Under the pieces are notes generated by a model that saw nothing but the letters and a program-made list of their open reading frames with translations, was not told where the DNA came from and did not search any database. A program made the position numbers and the translations under genes. This document shows positions 1 through 8,898 of a stretch of 64,000 nt of DNA, one piece after another. Positions within the stretch are counted from its first letter, which is position 1, and each line of letters opens with the position of its first letter. Origin of the DNA: Streptomyces physcomitrii (GTDB lineage Bacteria > Actinomycetota > Actinomycetes > Streptomycetales > Streptomycetaceae); the NCBI RefSeq assembly GCF_012273655.1, contig NZ_JAAWWP010000010.1, positions 124,001-188,000 of the forward strand. Direction: 5' to 3'.

Positions 1-115
1 GAACAAGAGCCCGGCCCGGCCGGTTCCTCTGCGTGAGGCGCCGCTCGGGCCGAAGGAGACGGCTCGTTAGACTCGGCTGCCGCCATGAACGACCTTGTGA
101 CGGAGTGACCTTCCG

Positions 116-289
116 ATGACCGACGCTCACACCGAGCAGCGCACCGAGACGGACGAGAACCAGGCGGCCGAGGGGGCGGGTCGCCATCGCGGCCCGGTCG
201 CCGAACAGGAGCAGGAAGCGGCCCCGCACGGCCGCCACCGCAGGCAGCCCGCCCAGTCGGCCGCCCCGGCCTCCCACGGCGGCGCCTGA
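116..289 (+). CDS. small hydrophilic protein, 57 aa, unknown function
   Basis: Predicted 57-residue protein, rich in Gln, Glu, His, Ala and Pro, with no membrane segment or recognisable domain; it looks disordered. The ATG follows a purine-rich stretch (GACGGAG, about 12 bases upstream), and the stop is followed 40 bases later by a strong terminator, which supports a short independent transcript. I do not recognise the family. Bases 1-115 hold no gene I can call; one frame is open from the window edge to a TAG at 68-70 and could be the tail of a gene to the left. Confidence 0.45.
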   Translation: MTDAHTEQRTETDENQAAEGAGRHRGPVAEQEQEAAPHGRHRRQPAQSAAPASHGGA

Positions 290-328
290 ACCGGCCCGCA
301 CCACCCGGCCGCCCACACCGGCCAGCAG

Positions 329-354
329 GGCCCGGCACCCCACGGTGCCGGGCC
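329..354 (+). terminator. rho-independent-type terminator
   Basis: Perfect 11-bp GC-rich inverted repeat (329-339 with 344-354) and a 4-base loop, followed by CTTCG. It lacks a long T run, as is usual in Streptomyces. It closes the small ORF at 116-289. Confidence 0.6.
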
Positions 355-535
355 TTCGCCGTCCGCGGGGGCACCAGGACCCCGCCGTGCAAAGAGGCAT
401 GCGAGGCGCGCGGCCAGCCTCGGGAATCACCCCCGATGCCCGACGCCGGACTCCCAGAAGCGCGTGATGGCCGGCCCCCAGGAGTGCGCGGAGTCTCGGA
501 CGTGCGCGACGCCGGAGCCTCCGCGACTCCCGCCG

Positions 536-1390
536 TCAGGAATGCGTGACCACGGTGTCGGTGAGGACCGGCGCGTCCTCCCGTTCCACCGCGGTGACCT
601 CGGCCCGTACGGAACCCTCCGCCGCCCACATCCGGATCCGCAGCGTCTCCCCGGGGAAGACGACCCCGGCGAAACGCGTGCGATAGGAGCGGACCCGGGC
701 CACCTCACCGCCGAGCACGGTGTCGACGACAGCCTTCAGGGTCATCCCGTACGAGCACAGGCCGTGCAGGATAGGGCGTTCGAAACCGGCGAGGCGGGCG
801 AACTCGGGGTCGGCGTGCAGCGGGTTCCAGTCGCCGGAGAGCCGGTAGAGCAGGGCCTGCTCCTCGCGGACGGCGCGCTCCACGGTGTGGCCGGGCGCGC
901 CGGTGGGCGGGTCGAGGCGGGCGGCGGGGCCGCGTTCGCCGCCGAAGCCGCCCTCGCCGCGGACGAAGATCCGCGCCTCGCCGGTCCACAGCGGGCCGTC
1001 CGCGTCGGCGGCCTCGGTCCGCAGCACCAGGACGGCGGCCTTGCCCTTGTCCCAGACGGCGACGACCCGCGAGGTGGTCACCGCCTCGCCCTCGACCGGC
1101 AGCGGCCGGTGCAGCTCGATGTGCTGGCCGCCGTGCAGCACATCGGTGAGATCGAGGTCGAGGCCGGGTGCACCGAGCGCGCCCACGAAGCCGAGGCCGC
1201 CGCCCGCGACGGTGGCGAAGCTGGGCAGTACGTGCAGCGAGGACTCCAGGGTGTAGCGCAGTTCGGCGGGGTCGGTCGCGGGGACTCCGGCGCCGAGACC
1301 GAGGTGGTAGAGCTGCACGTCCTTGTGGCCCCAGCGGATCGTCTCGGAGACCGGCTCCGCGGCGAGCGCCTCGGCGGCATCGATGGGCAT
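536..1390 (-). CDS. MaoC-type (R)-specific enoyl-CoA hydratase, double hot-dog
   Basis: A 284-residue protein of the size of two-hot-dog MaoC / hydratase-2 enzymes, which hydrate trans-2-enoyl-CoA in fatty-acid or steroid side-chain degradation. The hydratase-2 motif is complete at residues 182-192 (YRLSGDWNPLH) and gives the expected catalytic Asp187 and His192; the C-terminal half continues with FERPILHG. The start at 1390 is preceded by GAGGAG at good spacing; frame extension to 1573 adds only unlike residues. It is transcribed divergently from the two-component pair at 1651. A TTCCGGAACGC element lies 70-80 bp upstream and recurs in the promoter of the KstR-like regulator at 14510. Substrate unknown; cytoplasmic. 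Confidence 0.85.
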   Translation of the reverse strand: MPIDAAEALAAEPVSETIRWGHKDVQLYHLGLGAGVPATDPAELRYTLESSLHVLPSFATVAGGGLGFVGALGAPGLDLDLTDVLHGGQHIELHRPLPVEGEAVTTSRVVAVWDKGKAAVLVLRTEAADADGPLWTGEARIFVRGEGGFGGERGPAARLDPPTGAPGHTVERAVREEQALLYRLSGDWNPLHADPEFARLAGFERPILHGLCSYGMTLKAVVDTVLGGEVARVRSYRTRFAGVVFPGETLRIRMWAAEGSVRAEVTAVEREDAPVLTDTVVTHS

Positions 1391-1459
1391 ACGGTGCTGC
1401 TCCTCGGGGCTGGGCGCGGCGGCCCGCGCGACGGTGACCCGGCCGCGCACACCCCGGAG

Positions 1460-1470
1460 TTCCGGAACGC
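1460..1470. promoter_or_regulatory. candidate operator, element shared with 14340-14350
   Basis: The 11-mer TTCCGGAACGC (core palindrome TTCCGGAA) lies in the 260-bp divergent region between the maoC gene and the sensor kinase. The same 11 bases occur inside an 18-bp near-palindrome in the GT4/TetR divergent promoter. Function as an operator is inference. Confidence 0.3.
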
Positions 1471-1650
1471 ACCCCTCCTGGCCTCCCCTTGTATAGCCCA
1501 GCGCCCCGCGGTTGGGAAGGGCGGCGCAACGGACCGCCTGACGCCGCGTCAGCTCCCGTGACGGCCCCCGCACGACCGTGACATTTGTCCTGCCCAGGAG
1601 CGGACAGCCGACTCTGCCGCCGCCGTCCGCGGACTCCGTACCGTCGGGGT

Positions 1651-2895
1651 ATGACGTACACGGGGCACACGGCGGAGCCGACGGCAGACGGGGCGGCGGG
1701 GCGCGAGAAGCCGCGGGCGGCGGGGCGCGAGAAGCCGCGGCGAAGGCTCTGGCGCGGGCGGCGGGACGGCGACCGGCCCGGGCCGGCGCCGAGCGGCTTC
1801 ACCCTGCTGCCCTGGCTGCTGCTCGGTCTGGGGTCGCTGTCCCACCTGCTCCAGGGCAAGGCCTCGAACCCGGTGATCGGCGGGCTCGGCCTGCTCGCCT
1901 TCAACTCCCTCTACATCGCGGTGGTCTTCCGCGCCTTCGACCGCGCGAAGCGGGACAGCACGGCGACCCGGGTGGCGCTCGCCGCCCTCGGCCTGGTCAC
2001 CCTGGCGCTCGCCGCGGGGTACGGCGGCAGCTGGCTGACCTTCTTCCCGCTGTTCGGGCTCGCCTGCGGATCGGTCCTGCGCGGACGGCCGCTGATCGCG
2101 ACCGTGCTCGCGCTGACCGTCCTGTCCGCGGCGGTCGGCGCCTGGAAGGGCGGCTGGCAGGGCTTCACCATCTCCTACGGCGCCCTGCTCTCCGCCATGG
2201 TCACCGCCGCGATCCTGGCCCTGTCCGAGACCGTGGTCGAACTGCGCGCCACCCGGCAGGAACTGGCCCGTACCGCGGTGGAGAAGGAGCGGCTGCGCTT
2301 CTCCCGCGATCTGCACGACCTGCTCGGCCACACCCTCTCGGTGATCGTGGTCAAGTCCGAGGTCGCCCGCCGCCTGGCCCCGCGCGACCTGGCCGCCGCG
2401 CTCGCGCAGATCGACGAGATCGAGTCGGTCGGCCGCCAGGCGCTCACCGAGATCCGCGAGGCGGTCACCGGCTACCGCGAGAGCAGCCTCGGCGCCGAAC
2501 TCGACCGGGCCCGCGAGGCCCTGCGCTGCGCGGGCATCGAGACGTCGGTCCGACAGTCCGGCCCGCCGCTCGACCCGCACTCGGCCGCCCTGCTCGGCTG
2601 GGTGGTCCGGGAGAGCGCCACCAACGCGGTACGCCACTCCCGGGCCGGGCACTGCGAGTTCACCGTGGAGGCCGAGGGCGAGGAGGTGCGCCTGGTGGTC
2701 ACCGACGACGGCCGGGGGCCCGGCCCGGGCACGTCCGGCACCGCGGGCAGCGGGCTGCGGGGTCTGGCCGAACGCCTCGCCGCGGTAGGCGGCTCACTGG
2801 AGTCGGGGCCCGCGGAGGGGCAGGGCTTCCGGGTGGTGGCCCGGCTTCCCCTGCCCGCCGCCGGGCCGGTCGACGAGCCTAGCCTTGGCCCATGA
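1651..2895 (+). CDS. two-component sensor histidine kinase, DesK/NarX type
   Basis: Membrane histidine kinase of 414 residues. About 48 basic N-terminal residues are followed by five or six membrane segments (about 50-190), a HisKA_3 dimerisation domain with phospho-acceptor His222 in RFSRDLHDLLGHTLS, and a C-terminal HATPase domain (N box RESATNAVRHS; G box DDGRGPGPG). It should phosphorylate the adjacent regulator. The ATG at 1651 was chosen over 1585 because the longer frame adds an Arg-rich stretch with no membrane character. A perfect 24-bp duplication encodes AAGREKPR twice in the cytoplasmic tail. Its stop overlaps the regulator start (ATGA). The signal is unknown; no transporter adjoins the pair, unlike many DesK-type systems. 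Confidence 0.9.
   Translation: MTYTGHTAEPTADGAAGREKPRAAGREKPRRRLWRGRRDGDRPGPAPSGFTLLPWLLLGLGSLSHLLQGKASNPVIGGLGLLAFNSLYIAVVFRAFDRAKRDSTATRVALAALGLVTLALAAGYGGSWLTFFPLFGLACGSVLRGRPLIATVLALTVLSAAVGAWKGGWQGFTISYGALLSAMVTAAILALSETVVELRATRQELARTAVEKERLRFSRDLHDLLGHTLSVIVVKSEVARRLAPRDLAAALAQIDEIESVGRQALTEIREAVTGYRESSLGAELDRAREALRCAGIETSVRQSGPPLDPHSAALLGWVVRESATNAVRHSRAGHCEFTVEAEGEEVRLVVTDDGRGPGPGTSGTAGSGLRGLAERLAAVGGSLESGPAEGQGFRVVARLPLPAAGPVDEPSLGP
1693..1740 (+). repeat. 24-bp perfect tandem duplication inside kinase gene
   Basis: Two identical 24-bp units (1693-1716, 1717-1740) in frame; each encodes AAGREKPR in the basic N-terminal tail. Confidence 0.9.
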
Positions 2896-3533
2896 CCGAG
2901 ACCGCCGAGGCGCACTCCCCCACCGGGTCCGTACGGGTCCTGCTCGCCGAGGACCAGGGCATGATGCGCGGCGCCCTCGCGCTGCTGCTCGGCCTCGAAC
3001 CCGACATCGAGGTGGTGGCCCAGGTCGCGCGCGGCGACGAGATCCTGGCGGCGGCCCTGGACAGCGCCCCCGATGTGGCGCTCCTGGACATCGAACTGCC
3101 GGGCCGCAGCGGGCTGGACGCCGCCGCCGAGCTGCGCGCCCGCTGCCCCGGCTGCCGGGTGCTGATCCTCACGACCTTCGGCAGGCCCGGCTATCTGCGC
3201 CGCGCGATGGAGGCGGGGGCCCGCGGCTTCCTGGTCAAGGACGGCCCGGTGGAGGAACTCGCCCGGGCGGTGCGCCGGGTGCTGCGCGGCGAGACCGTCG
3301 TGGACCCCGCGCTGGCCGCCGCCGCGCTGAGCGCGGGCCCGAGCCCGCTCACCCGGCGCGAGGCCGACGTACTGACCGCGGGCGCCGACGGCTCCACCGT
3401 CGCCGACATCGCGCACGCCCTGCACCTCTCGGAGAGCACCGTACGCAACTACCTCTCCGCGGCGATCGGCAAGACCGGCACCCGCAACCGCACGGAGGCG
3501 CTGCGCGAGGCCCGCAGCCAGGGCTGGCTCTGA
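2892..3533 (+). CDS. NarL/DesR-type response regulator
   Basis: Response regulator of 213 residues: receiver domain (about 14-130) with the acidic pair near residue 20, phospho-acceptor Asp66 (LLDIELPG) and conserved Lys116 (FLVKDG), then a LuxR-type DNA-binding domain (about 150-210; LTRREADVL and IAHALHLSESTVRNYLS). It overlaps the kinase gene by four bases (ATGA), so the two are translationally coupled and form one pair. Target genes are not evident; autoregulation from the 1391-1650 region, or control of the downstream exporter at 4009, are possibilities only. Confidence 0.92.
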   Translation: MTETAEAHSPTGSVRVLLAEDQGMMRGALALLLGLEPDIEVVAQVARGDEILAAALDSAPDVALLDIELPGRSGLDAAAELRARCPGCRVLILTTFGRPGYLRRAMEAGARGFLVKDGPVEELARAVRRVLRGETVVDPALAAAALSAGPSPLTRREADVLTAGADGSTVADIAHALHLSESTVRNYLSAAIGKTGTRNRTEALREARSQGWL

Positions 3534-4008
3534 GGCTGCCGGGGGGAGAGACCGGCCGGTCCCGCGCCGCGCGCCGCGGCCTGCCTCGCGGCCCCCGCGA
3601 CCGGAGTTGTCCACAACCGGGTGGCTGTCCACAGGCTCCCCCGCGCCGCCCGGCGAGGGTGTCCAATGAAGGCGTCCGAGGAGAGAGGGACGTCCCAGGG
3701 GAGGGGGACGCCCGCGAGGTGGAGCAGGAGGGGGACGTCTGAGGAGGGGGACGTCTAATGAAACGGTCAAGGATTCCGCCGGAGGGCCCGCCCGGGGAAT
3801 AGCCGCGCCGAAGAGGCACGTTCACCGTGCAACTATCTTCTTTCCGACCTTGTCTCCGTGTCTCCGTACGGCCTGACCTCCGTACGGCCCGACACCTCCC
3901 GCCGGACGGTGCGCGCCGCTGCCGTCGCGCGCCCGGCGGCCCTTGTTCAGACCCGGCACCTGTTCAGCCCCGGCCTGGCGGCCACGGCCTTCCTGGAGCA
4001 CGCACGCG
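3534..4008. other. 475-bp intergenic region with two DnaA-box-like sites and short repeats
   Basis: No gene seen. TTGTCCACA at 3607-3615 and CTGTCCACA at 3625-3633 match the Streptomyces DnaA-box pattern, 18 bp apart. A purine-rich stretch at about 3680-3750 repeats GAGGGGGACGTCT-like units several times. GGAG at 3995-3998 is the ribosome binding site that fixes the next start at 4009. Confidence 0.5.
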
Positions 4009-5811
4009 ATGACGCAGACCGATCCGCACGACAGCACCACCGCCCCCGCGGCCGTTCCCCTGTCCGTACTCCCCGACGACCCCGACAAGGGGCCCCGGGG
4101 CACCGGCCTGGTGCCCGTGCTCGCCTTCGCGGGGATCGTGGTCGCGGTCATGCAGACGCTGCTCGTGCCGGTGATCAAGGACCTGCCGGTGCTGCTCGGC
4201 ACCTCACCGAGCAACGCCACCTGGGTGCTCACCTCCACCCTGCTCTCGGGCGCCGTCTCGACCCCGATCATGGGGCGGCTCGGCGACCTCTACGGCAAGC
4301 GCAGGATGCTGCTCCTGAGCCTGGCCGTAATGGTCGTGGGCTCCCTGATATGCGCCTTCACCAGCGATCTGATCCTCATGATCGCGGGCCGCGCGCTGCA
4401 GGGCTTCGCGATGGGCGCCATCCCGCTCGGCATCGGCCTGATGCGCGACGAGCTGCCCCGCGAGAAGCTCGGCTCGGCGATGGCCCTGATGTCCTCCTCC
4501 ATCGGCGTCGGCGGCGGTCTCGCCCTCCCGCTGGCCGCCGTGGTGGCGCAGAACACCGACTGGCACACCCTGTTCTTCGTCGCCGCGGGACTCGGCGCCG
4601 TGTCGATCGTGCTCACCCTGCTCACCGTGCCGGAGTCCGCCGTACGGGCCGAGGGCCGCTTCGACGTCCCGGGCTCGCTCGGCCTCTCGGTGGGGCTGAT
4701 CCTCCTGCTGCTGCCGGTCACCAAGGGCAGCGACTGGGGCTGGGCCTCCGGCCGGGTGCTCGGGCTGTTCGGGGCCTCGGTGGCGGTGCTCCTGCTGTGG
4801 GCCGTCTACGAGCTGCGCACCACCGCTCCCCTGGTCGACCTGCGCACCACGGCACGCCGCGAGGTGCTGCTCACCAACCTCGCCTCGATCATGGTCGGGG
4901 TCGCCTTCTACGCGATCTCCCTGGTCCTGCCGCAGGTGCTCCAGCTGCCCGCCTCCACGGGGTACGGCCTCGGCCAGTCGATGGTGGTGGCCGGTCTGTG
5001 CGTGGCCCCGCTCGGCCTGACGATGATGCTCACCGCCCCGCTGTACGCGCGGATCTCCGCGAAGCACGGCCCGAAGACCACGCTCATCCTCGGCATGCTG
5101 ATCATCGGCCTCGGCTACACGGCGGGGCTCGGCATGATGAACGCCGCCTGGCAGACCGTGGTCCTCTCGATCGTGGTGGGCGGCGGCATCGGCCTCGCCT
5201 ACTCCTCGCTGCCCGCGCTGATCATCGGCGCGGTGGACCCCTCCGAGACCGGCGCCGCCAACGGCCTCAACACCCTGATGCGGTCCATCGGCACCTCGGT
5301 CTCCAGCGCCGTCATCGGCATGGTCCTGGCGCACACCGCACAGCAGTCCGGCCCCGTGGCGATACCGACGATGGAGGGCTTCCGGCTCTCCTTCCTCATC
5401 GCGGCGGGCGCGGTCGCGGCCGGTCTGGTCCTGGCCCTTTTCCTGCCCTCGCAGCGCAAGACCGCCCTGGACAGGACCGTCGCCGCGGAGCCGTCCACCG
5501 CCCCGGCGGGCGCCCGGCAGCAGGACGGCTTCCACGGCCGGGTGCTCGACGCCGCGGGCCTGCCGCTCGCCCTGGCCCGGATCACCCTGATCGACGGACG
5601 CGGGCGGCGCGCCGGGGCCACGCACAGCGACACCGGGGGCCGCTTCACGCTGCCCGCCCCGCACAGCGGCACCTTCGTCCTCGCCGCCCGGTCCCCCGGC
5701 CACGGCCCGGGGGCCTGCTCGGCGACCTATGCCGGGCCCGGTGACCTGGTCGAGGTCGAGATGCGGCTGCCCGCGGCGAGCGAGGCCGAGGAGGCACCGG
5801 CCGCGCGCTGA
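4009..5811 (+). CDS. MFS exporter with C-terminal carboxypeptidase-regulatory-like domain
   Basis: A 600-residue protein. Residues 1-495 form a major-facilitator transporter, probably 14 membrane helices as in the DHA2 drug:H+ antiporters. The loop motif GRLGDLYGKRRM after helix 2 is typical, and motif C-like glycine-rich segments follow. The C-terminal 95 residues are soluble, begin at about GFHGRVLDAAGLPLALARI and end in a beta-rich repeat (TDTGGRFTLPAPHSGTFVL-like) of the kind seen in carboxypeptidase regulatory / CNA-B sandwich domains. The start at 4009 has GGAG ten bases upstream; the longer frame from 3943 is not coding-like. Substrate unknown. The tail should lie in the cytoplasm if the helix number is even. 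Confidence 0.85.
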   Translation: MTQTDPHDSTTAPAAVPLSVLPDDPDKGPRGTGLVPVLAFAGIVVAVMQTLLVPVIKDLPVLLGTSPSNATWVLTSTLLSGAVSTPIMGRLGDLYGKRRMLLLSLAVMVVGSLICAFTSDLILMIAGRALQGFAMGAIPLGIGLMRDELPREKLGSAMALMSSSIGVGGGLALPLAAVVAQNTDWHTLFFVAAGLGAVSIVLTLLTVPESAVRAEGRFDVPGSLGLSVGLILLLLPVTKGSDWGWASGRVLGLFGASVAVLLLWAVYELRTTAPLVDLRTTARREVLLTNLASIMVGVAFYAISLVLPQVLQLPASTGYGLGQSMVVAGLCVAPLGLTMMLTAPLYARISAKHGPKTTLILGMLIIGLGYTAGLGMMNAAWQTVVLSIVVGGGIGLAYSSLPALIIGAVDPSETGAANGLNTLMRSIGTSVSSAVIGMVLAHTAQQSGPVAIPTMEGFRLSFLIAAGAVAAGLVLALFLPSQRKTALDRTVAAEPSTAPAGARQQDGFHGRVLDAAGLPLALARITLIDGRGRRAGATHSDTGGRFTLPAPHSGTFVLAARSPGHGPGACSATYAGPGDLVEVEMRLPAASEAEEAPAAR

Positions 5812-5903
5812 GCCGCGCGCCCCGGGCGCCGGGCCCGGGGCGCGGTACGGCAGCATGGGCCGCGCACGCCCGCGCGCACGCGCCGTACCGCAGGAGGAAG
5901 CCC

Positions 5904-6587
5904 ATGGCCGCCGAGGCCGCGCCGAAGACCCCCGAGCCGGAGGTGCTCGCCGCCTTCGAAGCCGCGAAGGGCTTCATGCCGCTGGACGAGGGCCTCGCTC
6001 TGTACGCGGCCGCCGCCGAGGCCGCCGCGCTCGGGCTGCCGCTGCTCGAAGTGGGCACCTACTGCGGGCGTTCGACGCTGCTGCTCGCCGCGGTCGCCCG
6101 TGCGGCCGGGCTCACCGCGGTGACCGTGGACCACCACCGGGGCAGCGAGGAGCAGCAGCCGGGCTGGGAGTACCACGACCCGGAGCTCGTCGACCGCGCC
6201 CCGGGCCTGGACAGCCGGATGGACACCCTGCCGGAGTTCCGCCGCACCCTGTACCGGGCGGATCTGGAGGAGCATGTGGTCGCCGTGGTGGGCCGCTCGC
6301 CGCAGGTGGCCCGGCTCTGGCAGGGCGCCCTCGGCCTGGTCTTCATCGACGGCGGCCACACCGACGAGCACGCCAACGGCGACTACGAGGGCTGGGCGCC
6401 CAAGGTCGCCGAGGGCGGCACCCTCGTCATCCACGACGTCTTCCCGGACCCCGCCGAGGGCGGCCAGGCCCCGTACCGGATCCATCGACGCGCCCTGGAA
6501 TCGGGCGAGTTCACGGAGATCTCGGTGACCCGTTCGCTCCGGGTGCTGCGGCGGACGGCACCGGCGGCCGCCGGAACCCACAGCTGA
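5904..6587 (+). CDS. class I SAM-dependent methyltransferase
   Basis: A 227-residue methyltransferase with a clear AdoMet-binding glycine loop (LLEVGTYCGRSTLLLAAVA, about 47-65), an acidic residue after strand 2 (TVDHH) and a catalytic-site-like LVFIDGGHTDEHANGDYEGW (about 146-165), followed by GTLVIHDVFPDP. This pattern fits the Methyltransf_24 group of small soluble enzymes. AGGAGG lies 8 bases before the ATG. It stands alone, 92 bp after the MFS gene on the same strand and possibly co-transcribed with it. Substrate unknown. Confidence 0.85.
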   Translation: MAAEAAPKTPEPEVLAAFEAAKGFMPLDEGLALYAAAAEAAALGLPLLEVGTYCGRSTLLLAAVARAAGLTAVTVDHHRGSEEQQPGWEYHDPELVDRAPGLDSRMDTLPEFRRTLYRADLEEHVVAVVGRSPQVARLWQGALGLVFIDGGHTDEHANGDYEGWAPKVAEGGTLVIHDVFPDPAEGGQAPYRIHRRALESGEFTEISVTRSLRVLRRTAPAAAGTHS

Positions 6588-6830
6588 CGCCGGTCGCCGC
6601 TCCCCCACCCCGGGGCCCGGCTTCCGCCCCCTTTCCGCTCCCGCCCGTCATTCCGCTCCCGCCCGGAGGCGGGCCCCGCCCCGAAGGCCGGGACGCAACC
6701 ACGAAAGCCGGCACGGACCCCGAAGGCCGGTACGGAACCGCGGGCTCCGCCGCACCCGTACCTCCGTACGGCCCCCGGGAAGCGGCGGTCCCCGGCGCGA
6801 GACACCCGGGATGCCCTAGGGTCGGGCCCT

Positions 6831-7835
6831 GTGTCGTATGTGACCCCGGACAGCGATCCCCGCCCGCCGCGCCGCAATCGCCGCGCCCTGACCGTGACGG
6901 CGGCGGCCCTGGTGCCCGCCGCGCTCATCGGCTGGCTGGTGTGGCAGGCGACCGCCGACTCCGGTGACGGGAAGCCGCAGGGCGGGTCCGCGCCCTCCGT
7001 CTCCGCCTCCTCGCCGAGCGCCGGCCCCAGCTCCTCCCCCGATGCCTCGGCCTCCGCCACCGATCCCGGCGGCAAGGACAAGGACGGCGGCAAGGACAAG
7101 GACAAGGGCCGCGGTGACGGCAAGGAAAACGGCAAGGGCGAAACCGGCAAGGGGCGTTCGGGCCCGCTCAAGGGAAAGACCGTGGTGATCGATCCCGGTC
7201 ACAACACGGGCAACAGCTCCCATACGGCGGAAATCAATCGCCAGGTGAATATCGGCGCGGTCAGCAAGGAATGCGACACCACCGGCACCGCCACCAACGG
7301 CGGTTATCCGGAGGCGAAATTCACCCTGGACGTCGCCCACCGGCTGCGGACCCTGCTGGAGGAGCAGGGCGCCACCGTCCGGTTGACGCACGACGGCGAC
7401 CGCCCGTGGGGTCCCTGCGTCGACGAGCGCGCCCGGATCGGCAACACCGCGGGCGCCGACGCCGCGGTGTCGATCCACGCCGACGGCTCCGCGCCCGGCA
7501 ACCGCGGCTTCCATGTGATCCTCCCGGCCTCGGTGCACGCGGGCGCCGCGGACACACGCAAGATCACCGCCCCCTCACGGGAGTTGGGCGAGCGCATCGC
7601 GGGCAACTTCCTCCGCGTCACCCGCAGCGCCCCCTCCAACTACATCGGCGGCGGCACCGGCCTGGACACCCGCAGCGACCTCGGCGGGCTCAACCTGTCC
7701 ACGGTGCCGAAGGTGTTCATCGAGTGCGGCAATATGCGTGACGCGAAAGACGCCGCTCTGGTCACAAGCAGTGACTGGCGCCAGAAAGCCGCGCAAGGGA
7801 TCTCCGAGGGCATCCAGAGCTTTCTGCGCAGGTAG
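6831..7835 (+). CDS. N-acetylmuramoyl-L-alanine amidase (Amidase_3), membrane-anchored
   Basis: A 334-residue protein starting at GTG. Residues 20-40 form a signal anchor, 45-112 a Ser/Pro then Lys/Gly/Asp-rich low-complexity linker, and 114-334 a zinc amidase of the AmiC/CwlV type. Visible zinc and catalytic features are VVIDPGHN (His124), EAKFTLDVAHRL, SIHADG and VFIECGNMRDAKDA. It cleaves the stem peptide from N-acetylmuramic acid in peptidoglycan outside the membrane. It is monocistronic by spacing: 243 bp upstream and 189 bp downstream without a gene. Confidence 0.9.
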   Translation: MSYVTPDSDPRPPRRNRRALTVTAAALVPAALIGWLVWQATADSGDGKPQGGSAPSVSASSPSAGPSSSPDASASATDPGGKDKDGGKDKDKGRGDGKENGKGETGKGRSGPLKGKTVVIDPGHNTGNSSHTAEINRQVNIGAVSKECDTTGTATNGGYPEAKFTLDVAHRLRTLLEEQGATVRLTHDGDRPWGPCVDERARIGNTAGADAAVSIHADGSAPGNRGFHVILPASVHAGAADTRKITAPSRELGERIAGNFLRVTRSAPSNYIGGGTGLDTRSDLGGLNLSTVPKVFIECGNMRDAKDAALVTSSDWRQKAAQGISEGIQSFLRR

Positions 7836-8024
7836 CACGGTCCAGGGTATGGGCCGGGTAAACACGCCCCGCCGACTGACGATATGGTCACCCTTACGAT
7901 GGGGGGCCATCCCCGCGCTTCACACCGCGATGTCCGGCCAGGAAGCCGACTTCCGACAGCGCCTGATCCGACTGCGGTGCCAGCGACGCCTCCACGGACG
8001 AGACCACCTGACGAAGGACCTGAA

Positions 8025-8840
8025 GTGAACATCCGATCCCTCACTCGAGGCGACGGCGTGGTGATCGGAGCAGCGGTGTTGCTGTTCATCGCCTCGTTCC
8101 TCGACACCATCGACGACTTCGGCGACGACACCCCCATGGCCTGGGACAACCTCGGCCTCGTCATGAGCGTGTACGTCGCGGGGATCGCCGGTGCGGCCCT
8201 GATCGTCGTCGCGCGGGGCCTGCCCACTCAGCCGAAGGTGCTGGGCATCGACCTCGGCCAGGCCGGTGTCGTGCTGACCGTCGCCTCCGCCTGGGGCGCG
8301 CTCTGGTCGCTGATCGACCCGGGCACCTTCGTGGACGGCGGACAGAACGTCCCGGACATCGACGCCGGTGCCGGTCTGATCCTCGGCTTCATCGCCGCCC
8401 TGGTGCTGGCCGCCGCCGCGGTCGCCACCCTCGTGCTCCCGGCCCTCAAGGCCCCGCTCGCCGGCACCCCCGGCCAGGCCGCTCCCCAGCCCTACGGCGG
8501 CCAGCCGCAGGGCGGTTACGGCTACCCCGGTGGCCAGCCGCAGCAGTCCTTCGGCGGCCAGCAGCCCTACGGCGCCCCGCAGCCGGGTCAGCCGCAGCAG
8601 CAGGCGGCCCCGGCTCCGGCCCCGGCCGCCCAGGGCGGGGCGGACTTCACGCCGTTCTGGTTCGCGGTGCCGGTGGCCCGCCCGCTCTTCGGTGAGGACG
8701 GTGCGCCGACGCCGATCGCCGAACTGGCCCCCGGTACCTGGTACCTGGCCGTCGAGCAGCGCGGTCCGAACCTGATCGCGCAGACCCAGGACGGCCGCCG
8801 CGGCGTCCTCCAGGACACCTCCGGCATCCAGCGCGGCTGA
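8025..8840 (+). CDS. membrane protein with Gln/Gly/Pro-rich cytoplasmic linker
   Basis: A 271-residue protein with four predicted membrane helices (about 10-145), a Pro/Gln/Gly/Tyr-rich low-complexity linker (about 150-210, repeats of PYGGQPQGG type) and a folded C-terminal segment (about 213-271) ending GVLQDTSGIQRG. The GTG start at 8025 is preceded by GAAGGA; the longer frame from 7884 lacks membrane or domain character. No function recognised. The C-terminal part contains the phrase TWYLAVEQRGPNLIAQTQDG, which resembles a small beta domain. Confidence 0.75.
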   Translation: MNIRSLTRGDGVVIGAAVLLFIASFLDTIDDFGDDTPMAWDNLGLVMSVYVAGIAGAALIVVARGLPTQPKVLGIDLGQAGVVLTVASAWGALWSLIDPGTFVDGGQNVPDIDAGAGLILGFIAALVLAAAAVATLVLPALKAPLAGTPGQAAPQPYGGQPQGGYGYPGGQPQQSFGGQQPYGAPQPGQPQQQAAPAPAPAAQGGADFTPFWFAVPVARPLFGEDGAPTPIAELAPGTWYLAVEQRGPNLIAQTQDGRRGVLQDTSGIQRG

Positions 8841-8868
8841 GGCCCCGCACCCCGCACGGCAGTCCCCG

Positions 8869-8898
8869 AAGGCCCCCGTTCCTCGGAGCGGGGGCCTT
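8869..8898 (+). terminator. terminator of the membrane-protein gene
   Basis: A 12-bp stem (8869-8880 with 8887-8898, one G:T pair) with a 6-base loop, 28 bp after the stop codon at 8840. Confidence 0.75.

Noticed and set aside
464..1561. Plus-strand 365-codon open frame over the MaoC gene
   Set aside because: It is the complement of a clear MaoC enzyme with catalytic motif; the plus-strand protein has no domain character. Long antisense frames are normal at this GC content.
3534..4008. Secondary replication origin
   Set aside because: Two DnaA boxes are too few; there is no dnaA/dnaN, no A/T-rich unwinding element and no box cluster.
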